Source of the DNA: Bacillus sp. ZZV12-4809
Lineage (GTDB): Bacteria > Bacillota > Bacilli > Bacillales > Cytobacillaceae
Length of the DNA stretch: 64,000 nt
Direction: 5' to 3'
Assembly (NCBI RefSeq): GCF_009849585.1
Contig: NZ_VCRN01000013.1
Span: forward strand, 1-64,000
In this document: piece by piece, positions 8,863 to 17,446 of the stretch
How the letters are laid out: every line of letters starts with the position of its first letter
Position numbering within the stretch: the stretch's first letter is position 1
Translations under genes and position numbers: made by a program
The notes under the pieces: generated by a model
The model's database searches: none
Seen by the model: only the letters and a program-made list of their open reading frames with translations
What the model was told of the DNA's origin: nothing

Positions 8863-8878
8863 ATACCGACCGGTCAGT
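8863..8878. promoter_or_regulatory. TetR-type operator 1
   Basis: ATACCGACCGGTCAGT has a perfect GACCGGTC core. A close relative occurs at 13194-13211, and a TetR gene lies between the two. This supports autogenous control of the cluster by the TetR protein at 12588. Confidence 0.65.
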
Positions 8879-8898
8879 TAGTGAAGGAGGACAGGTAG

Positions 8899-10107
8899 TT
8901 GGATTTCTCATACTCACCAAAGGTACAGGAGCTCATCGAAAAATTAAATGTATTTATGGAAGAAAACGTTTATCCAAATGAAGCATTTTATGAACAGCAA
9001 TTGAATGCCCAGGAATCCCGCTGGAGTGCCATTCCGCCGATTATGGAAAGCTTGAAAAACAAAGCGAAGGAAGCTGGATTGTGGAATCTTTTTTTACCGG
9101 AAAGCGACTATGGCGCAGGCCTCACTAATGTGGAGTATGCGCCGCTTTGCGAGATTATGGGGCGTTCCATGATCGCACCGGAAATCTTCAATTGCAATGC
9201 ACCTGATACCGGCAACATGGAAGTGCTTGCAAGATACGGCACCGAACAGCAGAAAAATGCGTGGTTAAAGCCGCTTCTAGAAGGAGAAATCCGATCCTGC
9301 TTTTCGATGACAGAGCCGGATGCAGCCTCTTCTGATGCCACAAATATCGAAGCGCGGATTGAAAGGCAGGGTGCTGAGTATGTCATTAATGGACGGAAAT
9401 GGTGGTCATCCGGCGCAGGCGATCCTCGATGCCGAATTGCGATTGTTATGGGAAAAACCGATCCAGCCGCCAGCCGCCATGAGCAGCAATCGATGATCCT
9501 CGTTCCGCTGGATACTCCGGGAGTGAAAATAGAGAGGATGCTTCCGGTGTTCGGCTATGATCACGCTCCCCATGGCCATGCGGAAATTACATACGATAAT
9601 GTCAGAGTTCCCGCTGATAACATCATTTGGGGTGAAGGAAAAGGGTTTGCCATTGCACAGGGGAGGCTCGGGCCGGGACGGATCCATCATTGCATGAGGC
9701 TGATCGGGGCAGCAGAGCGTGCGCTTGAAGAATTATGTAAGCGTGTTCAAAATCGGGTTGCCTTTGGAAAACCGCTTTCCGCTCAGGGAGTCATACAGGA
9801 ATGGATTGCAGATTCGCGAATTGAGATTGAGCAGGCCAGGCTTTTAACGCTTAAAGCGGCCCATATGATGGATACAGCCGGAAATAAAGCGGCGAAAACC
9901 GAGATTGCTATGATCAAAGTTGTAGCCCCATCCATGGCACTTAAGGTGATTGACCGGGCAATCCAGGCTTTTGGAGCAGCAGGAGTCTCGGAGGATGTAC
10001 CGCTTGCGGCATTGTGGGCAAATGCCAGAACGCTGAGATTGGCAGACGGGCCAGATGAAGTCCACCGGGCACAGATTGCAAAGCTGGAATTGAAAAAATA
10101 CCAATAG
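8899..10107 (+). CDS. ACAD11-like acyl-CoA dehydrogenase
   Basis: A 402-residue flavoprotein of the acyl-CoA dehydrogenase fold. The block [18 protein letters not shown] followed by [14 protein letters not shown] is the hallmark of the ACAD10/ACAD11 and bacterial LvaC group rather than of ordinary FadE enzymes. In that group the substrate is a 4-phosphohydroxyacyl-CoA made by an APH-fold kinase, and the product is an enoyl-CoA. A matching kinase lies at 14559 in the same cluster, which argues for the same chemistry here. Start is TTG with GGAGG 8 nt upstream; no ATG fits. First gene after the cluster promoter and operator; 13-bp gap to the SDR gene. Confidence 0.88.
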   Translation: MDFSYSPKVQELIEKLNVFMEENVYPNEAFYEQQLNAQESRWSAIPPIMESLKNKAKEAGLWNLFLPESDYGAGLTNVEYAPLCEIMGRSMIAPEIFNCNAPDTGNMEVLARYGTEQQKNAWLKPLLEGEIRSCFSMTEPDAASSDATNIEARIERQGAEYVINGRKWWSSGAGDPRCRIAIVMGKTDPAASRHEQQSMILVPLDTPGVKIERMLPVFGYDHAPHGHAEITYDNVRVPADNIIWGEGKGFAIAQGRLGPGRIHHCMRLIGAAERALEELCKRVQNRVAFGKPLSAQGVIQEWIADSRIEIEQARLLTLKAAHMMDTAGNKAAKTEIAMIKVVAPSMALKVIDRAIQAFGAAGVSEDVPLAALWANARTLRLADGPDEVHRAQIAKLELKKYQ

Positions 10108-10120
10108 GAGCTGAAAAATC

Positions 10121-10894
10121 ATGAAGGTGTTGGAACTCTTTGACCTTACCGGAAAAACGGCACTGATTACTGGAGGAGGGCGGGGGCTGGGTGCCCAGAT
10201 TGCCGAAGGCTTTGCAGAAGCAGGGGCAAATATTGTGCTCTGTTCCAGAAAAGTGGAGGCCTGCCAGGAAACGGCTGACCGCCTTGCAGCCCTTGGTGTG
10301 AAAACATTAGCTCTTCCTTGTGATATCAGCAAACAGGAAGATGTCCTGAAAGCGGTCGAAGTAACAGTTAGGGAATTCGGAAGTATTGATATTTTGGTTA
10401 ACAACAGCGGGGCCACATGGGGAGCTCCCGCCGAGGAGATGCCGCTTGAAGCCTGGCAAAAGGTCGTCAATGTAAACGTGACAGGAACATTTCTAATGAG
10501 CCAGGCTGCCGGCAAAGTCATGATCGGGCAAGGCTCAGGAAAAATCATCAATATTGCTTCTGTTGCCGGACTTGGAGGCACTGACCCCCGTGTGATGGAT
10601 ACAATCGGCTATAACACCAGCAAAGGGGCTGTCATCACGATGACAAAGGACCTGGCTGTCAAATGGGGGAGATATGGCATCAATGTGAACGCCATTGCGC
10701 CTGGCTTTTTTCCTACTAAAATGTCATCGGCGATTATGGAGCAGGGTAGGGACCCGATCCTTGCGTCAACACCGCTCAGACGCTTCGGTTCTGAGGATGA
10801 TCTGAAAGGGGCTGCATTGTTCCTGGCTTCCAATGCTTCCAACTATGTAACGGGAGATGTATTAATTGTGGATGGCGGAACACATGCCATGTAA
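10121..10894 (+). CDS. Short-chain dehydrogenase/reductase
   Basis: A 257-residue classical SDR. Nucleotide motif TGGGRGLG (about 17-24), NNSGA (about 93), Ser of NIASVAG (about 148), and the catalytic pair YNTSK (about 165-169). It oxidises or reduces a hydroxy/keto acyl substrate with NAD(P). In the Lva pathway an SDR (LvaD) reduces the 4-keto to the 4-hydroxy acyl-CoA; this one sits between ACAD11-like and ligase genes and may do that step. Good AGGAG before ATG. Confidence 0.88.
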   Translation: MKVLELFDLTGKTALITGGGRGLGAQIAEGFAEAGANIVLCSRKVEACQETADRLAALGVKTLALPCDISKQEDVLKAVEVTVREFGSIDILVNNSGATWGAPAEEMPLEAWQKVVNVNVTGTFLMSQAAGKVMIGQGSGKIINIASVAGLGGTDPRVMDTIGYNTSKGAVITMTKDLAVKWGRYGINVNAIAPGFFPTKMSSAIMEQGRDPILASTPLRRFGSEDDLKGAALFLASNASNYVTGDVLIVDGGTHAM

Positions 10895-10921
10895 AATGAG
10901 CAAATTTTGGAGGGGATTATG

Positions 10922-12535
10922 ATGAGCGAGAAGAAAACCCGGCATTCCCGATATCCTGATTTAATTGCAGCCGAAGTAACCATTCCGGTTAAATCGATGC
11001 CTGAAATGCTTCAGGAAGTGACAGCGATGTATCCGCAAAATAATGCTCTATCTTTTTATGGCCAAAAGATGAATTACGCAGAACTGCATAAAGCCGTATA
11101 TGGATTTGCTGCATCCCTGCAGAAAAATGGTGTTCAAAAAGGCGACCGTGTGGCCATTATGCTGCCCAATTGTCCTCAATATGTGATTGCATATTATGGA
11201 ATCCTTGCGGCAGGGGCGATTGTTACTCAAGTGAACCCGATGCTCGTTGAACGGGAGCTTGAGCATATTATGAATGACTCAGGTGCCGAAACCCTTGTCG
11301 TGTTTGATGCCCTATATCCGCGAGTTAAGACGGTTCAAGGCAGAACAACGATCAGAAAAATCGTTGTAGTCAGTCTGCAGCCGACAGAAGCCGATTTTTC
11401 ACAGGACAAATCATTCGAAGACTTCTTACAGGAAGGCAATGGACAATTCACTCCAGTCAGCATTGAGCCCCAGCAGGATATTGCAGTCCTTCAATACACC
11501 GGCGGCACAACCGGCCGATCGAAAGGAGCCATGCTGACACATTTCAATATTCTTGCTAATGTAATCCAATCTTATGAATTTTTTAAAGAAAGGACGGAAA
11601 TAGGCGGTGAGAAGTTTTTAACCGTCATTCCGCTGTTCCACGTATTCGGCATGACAGCCTGCATGAACTTTGCGATATATACAGCGAATGAATCGATACT
11701 TTTGCCCCGCTTTGATTTGGAGGAAGTGCTGGATACCATCAAAAATGAGCAGCCTTCTGTCTTTCCGGGTGTCCCGACCATGTATGTGGCCATAACGAAT
11801 CATCCCCGTGCAGAGGAATTTGGCATTGACAGCATTGAAACCTGCAATAGCGGCAGCGCGCCCATGCCTGTTGAACTTCTGCGCGATTTTGAAAAAAAGA
11901 CGGGTGCCAAAATTCTCGAAGGCTATGGTTTATCGGAGGCTTCACCAGTTACACACTGCAATCCGCCTTTTTCAGAAAGAAAGCCTGGGAGCGTCGGAAT
12001 CGGCTTTCCTTCAACCGATTATAAAGTAGTCGATCTGGCCACAGGAACTGAAGAGGTTCCGAATGGAGAACTGGGTGAGGTTATCATCAAGGGTCCGCAA
12101 ATTATGAAAGGGTATTGGAATATGCCTGAAGAGACAGCCGTCACCTTACGGGAAGGATGGCTCTACACCGGTGATATTGCCAAAATGGATGAAGACGGTT
12201 TTTTATATATCGTCGACCGCAAAAAGGATCTGATCATTGCAGGAGGCTATAATATTTATCCGCGTGATATTGAGGAAGTGCTCTATGAGCATTCGGCTGT
12301 CCAGGAGGCTATAGTTATTGGCGTCCCGGATGCCTACCGGGGTGAAACGGTAAAAGCTTTTGTCGTGCTGAAAGCCGGCCAAACAGCTTCGGCAGATGAA
12401 ATCATTTCCTACTGCAGTCAGAACCTGGCAGCCTATAAAATCCCGTCAGCAGTGGAATTCCGTTCTGAGCTTCCAAAGACCAATGTAGGAAAAATCCTGC
12501 GGAGAGCATTGCGGGATGAAGTCCTGAATCAATAG
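10922..12535 (+). CDS. Acyl-CoA synthetase (AMP-forming, FadD/LvaE-like)
   Basis: A 537-residue ANL-superfamily ligase that activates a carboxylic acid to its CoA thioester through an acyl-adenylate. The P-loop-like motif is YTGGTTGRSKGA (about 200-211 counted from the upstream TTG). EGYGLSE is motif A5, YTGD.A is motif A7, RKKD is motif A8, and the catalytic Lys is in KTNVGKILRR near the C-terminus. The frame is open from TTG 10907, but that TTG overlaps the GGAGGGG ribosome site, so I place the start at the second of two ATGs, 10922. Chain-length specificity is unclear. Confidence 0.9.
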   Translation: MSEKKTRHSRYPDLIAAEVTIPVKSMPEMLQEVTAMYPQNNALSFYGQKMNYAELHKAVYGFAASLQKNGVQKGDRVAIMLPNCPQYVIAYYGILAAGAIVTQVNPMLVERELEHIMNDSGAETLVVFDALYPRVKTVQGRTTIRKIVVVSLQPTEADFSQDKSFEDFLQEGNGQFTPVSIEPQQDIAVLQYTGGTTGRSKGAMLTHFNILANVIQSYEFFKERTEIGGEKFLTVIPLFHVFGMTACMNFAIYTANESILLPRFDLEEVLDTIKNEQPSVFPGVPTMYVAITNHPRAEEFGIDSIETCNSGSAPMPVELLRDFEKKTGAKILEGYGLSEASPVTHCNPPFSERKPGSVGIGFPSTDYKVVDLATGTEEVPNGELGEVIIKGPQIMKGYWNMPEETAVTLREGWLYTGDIAKMDEDGFLYIVDRKKDLIIAGGYNIYPRDIEEVLYEHSAVQEAIVIGVPDAYRGETVKAFVVLKAGQTASADEIISYCSQNLAAYKIPSAVEFRSELPKTNVGKILRRALRDEVLNQ

Positions 12536-12540
12536 TTATA

Positions 12541-12549
12541 TGGTATAAT
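12541..12549 (+). promoter_or_regulatory. Extended -10 promoter of the tetR gene
   Basis: TG-G-TATAAT (12541-12549) directly after the ligase stop is an extended -10 element. No good -35 is visible. It would allow the regulator to be transcribed apart from the upstream genes. Confidence 0.45.
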
Positions 12550-12587
12550 GCTGTCGATATTTTCTAACAGAGAAGCGGGGACTGACA

Positions 12588-13151
12588 TTGAAAGAAAAAA
12601 TTACAGAAAAAAGCATCCAGCTATTTGATCAGAAGGGATTCAGCGAGACATCGATTCAGGATATTGTCGACAGCCTCGGTGTGACGAAAGGAACCTTTTA
12701 TTACTATTTTTCCAGTAAAGAAGAACTTCTCATGGACATCCATATTCGCTATATAGATGACATGCTCGCCAATCAGCACAAAATCCTCAGTGATGAGTCA
12801 AAATCCAGCAAAGACAAACTCCTGGCGATTGTTCAAATGCTGCTGGGCAATATTAAAACCCAGGGCGCCAGCGCAAAAGTCTTCTTTCGGGAGATGCGCA
12901 ACCTTAGTCAAGAAAGCCTATCGGAAATCATCCCAAAAAGAGACCAATTCAGACTGAACATTGAAAAATTAATAGAAGAAGGCAAGCAAAACGGAGAGTT
13001 TCGTGCAAACCTCAACTCTCCGATTATCGCCTTTGGGATCTTAGGCATCACCAATTGGAGCTACCAATGGTTCAATCCGGAGGGTAGCATATCTGATAAG
13101 GAAGTGGCCGAGATCTTTACGGAAATGATTTTAAAGGGGATAGAAATTTAG
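12588..13151 (+). CDS. TetR/AcrR-family transcriptional regulator
   Basis: A 187-residue one-domain-plus-ligand-pocket repressor. The HTH is at residues about 20-45 (ETSIQDIVDSLGVTKGTFYY with YFSSKEELL after it). The C-terminal helical domain should bind an acyl-CoA or related effector, as in FadR-type TetR proteins of Bacillus. Start is TTG; upstream AAGCGGGG is a modest RBS. Placed inside the acyl-CoA cluster between two matching palindromes, so it probably represses both transcription blocks and itself until a pathway intermediate accumulates. Confidence 0.88.
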   Translation: MKEKITEKSIQLFDQKGFSETSIQDIVDSLGVTKGTFYYYFSSKEELLMDIHIRYIDDMLANQHKILSDESKSSKDKLLAIVQMLLGNIKTQGASAKVFFREMRNLSQESLSEIIPKRDQFRLNIEKLIEEGKQNGEFRANLNSPIIAFGILGITNWSYQWFNPEGSISDKEVAEIFTEMILKGIEI

Positions 13152-13193
13152 ATATCCAGAGAGAAGGTCAAGAGGCCTCTTCTTACCTTTATC

Positions 13194-13211
13194 ATACCAA
13201 CTGGTCAGTAT
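13194..13211. promoter_or_regulatory. TetR-type operator 2
   Basis: ATACCAACTGGTCAGTAT is a dyad (ATAC--AC--GT--GTAT) sharing ATACC.AC.GGTCAGT with the site at 8863-8878. It lies 14 bp before the start codon of the next gene and overlaps the region up to its GGAGG. Confidence 0.65.
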
Positions 13212-13225
13212 AAGGAGGAGATAAC

Positions 13226-14110
13226 ATGAATGCAAATGATATTAAGCAAATTACCGTTATCGGTGCAGGGCAGATGGGCCACCAGATCGGGATGCTCTGT
13301 GCACTGGGAGGCTATGAAACTATTATTCAGGATTTAAGCGAAGGCGCATTGCACGATGCAGAAGCAAAGCTCCAGACGATTATGTCTAAATGGGTTATAA
13401 AGGGAAAACTTGCGGAAGATGCGAAAGCCGCTGCTTTTAATAGGCTGCGCTTTTCCAGGAGCCTTAAGGAAAGTGCAGCCAAAGCCGATTTGATCATTGA
13501 AGCCGTAACGGAAAAGCTTGATATAAAGAAAGAGGTTTTCAGGAAATTAGAGCAGCATGCTCCTCCACATGCCATTTTTGCAACCAATAGTTCAACCATC
13601 GTCAATAGTTTAATAGCTGGTGAGACGGAGCGGCCTGATAAGGTCGTGAATATGCATTTCTTCTTCCCGCCTCTGGTGATGGATTGTGTGGAAGTCGTGA
13701 TGAGTGAACAGACGTCAGAGGAAACGGCACAAATGGCGATGGAAGTCTGTGAAAAGATTAATAGAACTGCCGTCCTGCTCAAAAAAGAAATTTCCGGCTT
13801 TGTCGCAAACCGCATACTTGGTGCGCTACAAAAAGAGGCAGTGGCTCTGTATGAACAGGGCATCGCAGACTATAAAGATATCGATATCATTTGCCGGAAA
13901 GCCTTGAACCACCCGATCGGCCCATTTGAGCTCATGGATTTATCCGGACTGGATGTAGCCTATTATGTAATGGATCAGCGCTATCGCGAGACAGGAGATC
14001 CTGGTGATAAGCCATTCGACTGTGTGGCCGAAAAAGTAAAAAAGGGAGAATTAGGAAGAAAAACAGGCAAGGGATGGTACGAATATCCTTCCAATAAGGT
14101 GAGGAGATAA
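13226..14110 (+). CDS. 3-hydroxyacyl-CoA dehydrogenase (Hbd-like)
   Basis: A 294-residue protein of the 3-hydroxybutyryl-CoA dehydrogenase type. N-terminal Rossmann motif is GAGQMGHQIG (about 13-22), with EAVTEKLDIKKEVF and MHFFFPP (catalytic His) next. The C-terminal domain contains GFVANRILGAL and NHPIGPFELMDLSGLD. It oxidises 3-hydroxyacyl-CoA to 3-ketoacyl-CoA with NAD. Length matches stand-alone Hbd enzymes (about 285-295). Good GGAGG before ATG. First gene of the second block behind TetR operator 2; no enoyl-CoA hydratase or thiolase lies in this cluster, so those steps must come from elsewhere. Confidence 0.9.
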   Translation: MNANDIKQITVIGAGQMGHQIGMLCALGGYETIIQDLSEGALHDAEAKLQTIMSKWVIKGKLAEDAKAAAFNRLRFSRSLKESAAKADLIIEAVTEKLDIKKEVFRKLEQHAPPHAIFATNSSTIVNSLIAGETERPDKVVNMHFFFPPLVMDCVEVVMSEQTSEETAQMAMEVCEKINRTAVLLKKEISGFVANRILGALQKEAVALYEQGIADYKDIDIICRKALNHPIGPFELMDLSGLDVAYYVMDQRYRETGDPGDKPFDCVAEKVKKGELGRKTGKGWYEYPSNKVRR

Positions 14111-14121
14111 GGGGTGACATC

Positions 14122-14523
14122 ATGCATGAAATGCAGGTAACAGTCAGGTTTTGCGAGACGGATGCACTTGGCCATATCAATAATACCAGTTATTTTATCT
14201 ATCTCGAAGAAGCAAGGGTGAAATATTTCAACACACTCGGCTACAGCATGGATGTGAAAAACTGGAGCTTTATCCTGGCCTCCACAAAGTGCGACTTTTT
14301 AAGCCAGGGATATTTTAACCAAATCCTTACGGTGAAAACCTGGGTATCAAGGATTGGCAGCAAAAGCTTTCAGCTCGATCATGAAATTGTCTGCACCCAG
14401 ACGGGAAATCTCCTTGCCAAAGGGAACGCCATTATTGTCTATTTTGATTTCGTGGAACAGGAAAGTGCTGTAATACCTGATCTTCTTCGTGAAAGTCTAA
14501 AGCAAAACCTAATAGAAACATAA
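14122..14523 (+). CDS. Acyl-CoA thioesterase (4HBT hot-dog family)
   Basis: A 133-residue single hot-dog domain. The motif ETDALGHINNTSYFIYLEEAR near residues 10-30 contains the catalytic Asp and the D-x-x-G-H-x-x-N signature of the 4-hydroxybenzoyl-CoA thioesterase/YbgC type. It hydrolyses acyl-CoA to free acid and CoA in the cytoplasm. It may release dead-end acyl-CoAs or recycle CoA in this cluster. Eleven bp after the dehydrogenase gene, so co-transcribed. Confidence 0.88.
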   Translation: MHEMQVTVRFCETDALGHINNTSYFIYLEEARVKYFNTLGYSMDVKNWSFILASTKCDFLSQGYFNQILTVKTWVSRIGSKSFQLDHEIVCTQTGNLLAKGNAIIVYFDFVEQESAVIPDLLRESLKQNLIET

Positions 14524-14558
14524 AAAATCGGAATTTTCCCATAAAAAAGGAGGGCCAC

Positions 14559-15632
14559 ATGCCGAAGCAAATGTTCAAGGATACCATTCCCGTCAGAAAA
14601 GGAGAACAATTGAACACAGCAGAATTGGATAAATTCCTGCGGAGCGAAATCGGGAATCTTCCAGATGAGCCGCTCGAGATCCTGCAGTTCCATGCCGGTC
14701 ACTCCAATTTGACGTATCAGTTGAGAATAGGAGATTGGGAGGCTGTGCTCCGCAGGCCGCCGCTTGGTCCGGTCGCACCGAAAGCTCATGACATGGAGAG
14801 GGAGTTCAAAGTGATTTCAGAGATTCATCCCTTTTTCAGGGAAGCTCCAAAGCCTCTACTATTCACAAATAGAAGAGAAATCATCGGGGCGCCATTTTTC
14901 ATAATGGAAAAGCGGCATGGGGTTGTTATTGATACCTCCTTCCCTGAAGATATGGAACCTGATGAGGATGTTTGCAGGAGACTCTCTCAGCTTATGACAG
15001 ATAAGCTGGCTGAACTTCATTCTATTGACTATAAAAAGACCGGTTTAGCAGCTATCAGCAATCCCAATGGATTTATGGAAAGACAGGTGAACGGCTGGAT
15101 TGACCGTTTCGAGCGTGCAAGGACGGATCTTATTAATGATGCGGATCAGCTGAAAAACTGGCTGATTCGCTATATCCCGGTAAGCCCTGAGCCAGCCGTC
15201 ATCCATTATGATTACAAATTGAACAATGCGATGTTTAATAAGGATTTAACAGAAATGACGGGCCTGTTCGATTGGGAGATGGCTACAGTGGGCGATCCGC
15301 TGGCTGACCTTGGCGCTGCGATGAGCTATTGGATTCAGGAAGACGATCCCGAAATGCTCAAGTTTGGTTTAGGAAAACCGCCGGTAACTATTTTAAAGGG
15401 ATTTTACTCCCGCAGAGAATTTATGGAGGCCTATGCTAATAAGACCGGACGTGATCTTTGCAGCATGAATTTTTATTTAACATTTGCTTACTTCAAGCTT
15501 GCTGTCATTTGCCAGCAAATTTATTACCGCTTTCGAAAAGGACAGACATCTGATCCGCGCTTTTCACAGTTCAATCAATTTGTGAATGTCCTCCTGCAGC
15601 ATGCTGTCCAGGCTGCAGATGAGAAAATTTAA
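14559..15632 (+). CDS. APH-fold phosphotransferase (ACAD10/11 kinase-domain and LvaA-like)
   Basis: A 357-residue small-molecule kinase of the aminoglycoside-phosphotransferase fold. Catalytic loop VIHYDYKLNNAMF and metal motif GLFDWEMATVGDPLADLG lie in the C-terminal half; LRRPPLGPV...AHDMEREF forms the ATP-binding lobe. This is the type fused to ACAD11 in animals and encoded by lvaA in Pseudomonas putida levulinate catabolism, where it phosphorylates 4-hydroxyacyl-CoA. It is not an antibiotic-resistance enzyme: the LRRPP...HDMEREF block and neighbours fit acyl-CoA metabolism. Good GGAGG before ATG. Confidence 0.88.
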   Translation: MPKQMFKDTIPVRKGEQLNTAELDKFLRSEIGNLPDEPLEILQFHAGHSNLTYQLRIGDWEAVLRRPPLGPVAPKAHDMEREFKVISEIHPFFREAPKPLLFTNRREIIGAPFFIMEKRHGVVIDTSFPEDMEPDEDVCRRLSQLMTDKLAELHSIDYKKTGLAAISNPNGFMERQVNGWIDRFERARTDLINDADQLKNWLIRYIPVSPEPAVIHYDYKLNNAMFNKDLTEMTGLFDWEMATVGDPLADLGAAMSYWIQEDDPEMLKFGLGKPPVTILKGFYSRREFMEAYANKTGRDLCSMNFYLTFAYFKLAVICQQIYYRFRKGQTSDPRFSQFNQFVNVLLQHAVQAADEKI

Positions 15633-15640
15633 GAAAGAGA

Positions 15641-17428
15641 GTGAATCCGAAAATGGAAAAAGTAAATACAGCCAATACTGGTGCAGGCTTTTTGTTCACA
15701 AAGCTGAATCCTGACAGACTTTTCACCCCGGAGGACTTCACAGACGAGCATATCTTAATCGGAAGAACGGCTAAACAATTTACGGAAAAAATGGTTCACC
15801 CTGTAAAGGACGAGATTGAAAGCCAGAATTTTGAACTGGTTACAGATTTACTGAAGAAAGCAGGCAATCTTGGCCTGCTTGCTCATAGCATTCCCGAGAA
15901 ATATGGCGGTCTGGGCCTCGATAAAATCAGCAAGGGAATTGTTGGTGAAAATATTGTCTCATCAGGAGGATATGGAGTAGCCCATTCGAACCATACCTGC
16001 ATAGCAACCCTGCCGGTCACTTACTTTGGAACGCCTGAGCAAAAAGATAAATATTTGCCAAAACTTGCAGCAGGGGAATACATTGGCGCATACTGCCTGA
16101 CAGAACCGAACGCAGGATCTGATGCCCTATCCTCTCAGACTGCGGCTGTTTTAAATGAAGAAGGAACCCATTATATTTTGAATGGCACCAAAGTTTATAT
16201 TACGAACGCGGTATTTTCTGATACATTCATTGTTTATGCGAAGGTGGACGGCCAGCATTTTACAGCCTTTATCGTCGAACGGGACACACCAGGTCTATCC
16301 CTTGGCCCGGAAGAAAATAAGATGGGAATCAAAGGGTCTTCAACGCGATCGGTCATTTTTGAAGATTGTCCTGTACCTGCGGAGAATTTGCTTGGGGAAG
16401 TGGGTAAAGGCCATATCATTGCATTGAATGTCTTAAATTTGGGCCGCTTCAATTTAGGGTCAGCGTGCATGGGTGCAGCAAAATCCGGATTGAAGAAAGC
16501 CGTCCAGTTTACAGGGGAAAGAAAGCAATTTGGAAAATCAATCGCAGATTTCCCTGCAACAAAGGAAAAAACAGCGAAGATGGCAGCCAGAATTTATGCG
16601 GCTGAATCCTTGCAGTACCGGACTGCCAGCCTGCTGGAAGAATCACTGGGAGACTTATACGACTCATCTGATTTAAAGCTTATTGGAAAAAGAATGAGTG
16701 AATATGCCACTGAATGTGCGATTTGTAAGGTGTTTGGCTCTGAGACGCTGGATTATACGGCAGATGAAGCCTTGCAGCTTCATGGCGGAGCGGGATATAT
16801 CAAGGAATACGGTGTGGAACAAATGTATCGCGATTCCCGCATTAACCGTATTTTTGAGGGAACCAATGAGATTAATAGACTGCTCATTCCTACACATCTT
16901 TTCCGAAAAGCGCTGAAGGGTGAACTCAATTTAGCCGCGCGAGTGGAGGAAGCGATTGTTCAGCTCAGCAATCAGGAACCAATCGGCCCGGCGATTTTCG
17001 AGAAAGAGAGAGCAGCGGTTGATACAATCAGAAACCTATTCCTTCTGAATGCCGGACTTGCTTATGAAGAATTTGGCAGCACCCTTGTTCATGAACAGGA
17101 AGCCTTAATGAAGCTTGCTGATCTCGCCATTAGCCTGTATGCAGCTGAATCTGCTGTATATCGGACATACAAAGGCATTCTGAAAAATGGAGAAGAAAAG
17201 GAAGAATTGAAAATTGGGCTGACAAGGACTTTTCTCGAAGGAGCCATTTGGGAAGCTGAAAGGCTATCCCGAAAGCTGGTGACAGAATTGGCTGCAGATG
17301 AGAAGAGGGAAGTGCTGACCGAATTAGTGATCCGGGAATGCAGCAGGTTCAGCAGCTTTGGGAAAGAAAGTGCGAGGAACCGGAGAATCGCAGATCTCAT
17401 TAATAAAAAAGGCGAATATTGCTGCTAG
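15641..17428 (+). CDS. Acyl-CoA dehydrogenase, long form (FadE/YusJ-like)
   Basis: A 595-residue flavoprotein, the same length as B. subtilis FadE (594). The standard dehydrogenase core occupies residues about 30-415: AYCLTEPNAGSDA binds flavin and substrate, RKQFGKSI, LQLHGGAGYIKEYGVE, and FEGTNEINR. A helical C-terminal extension of about 170 residues follows. It introduces the alpha-beta double bond in acyl-CoA and passes electrons to ETF. Start GTG 15641 has only a weak AAGAAAGAG ahead of it; ATG 15653 is an alternative. Nine bp after the kinase gene. Confidence 0.9.
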   Translation: MNPKMEKVNTANTGAGFLFTKLNPDRLFTPEDFTDEHILIGRTAKQFTEKMVHPVKDEIESQNFELVTDLLKKAGNLGLLAHSIPEKYGGLGLDKISKGIVGENIVSSGGYGVAHSNHTCIATLPVTYFGTPEQKDKYLPKLAAGEYIGAYCLTEPNAGSDALSSQTAAVLNEEGTHYILNGTKVYITNAVFSDTFIVYAKVDGQHFTAFIVERDTPGLSLGPEENKMGIKGSSTRSVIFEDCPVPAENLLGEVGKGHIIALNVLNLGRFNLGSACMGAAKSGLKKAVQFTGERKQFGKSIADFPATKEKTAKMAARIYAAESLQYRTASLLEESLGDLYDSSDLKLIGKRMSEYATECAICKVFGSETLDYTADEALQLHGGAGYIKEYGVEQMYRDSRINRIFEGTNEINRLLIPTHLFRKALKGELNLAARVEEAIVQLSNQEPIGPAIFEKERAAVDTIRNLFLLNAGLAYEEFGSTLVHEQEALMKLADLAISLYAAESAVYRTYKGILKNGEEKEELKIGLTRTFLEGAIWEAERLSRKLVTELAADEKREVLTELVIRECSRFSSFGKESARNRRIADLINKKGEYCC

Positions 17429-17446
17429 AAAAAGGAGTGTTTGAAA

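Noticed and set aside
14559..15632. Aminoglycoside resistance gene
   Set aside because: The APH fold is shared, but the sequence and neighbours match acyl-CoA metabolism kinases (ACAD10/11, LvaA).
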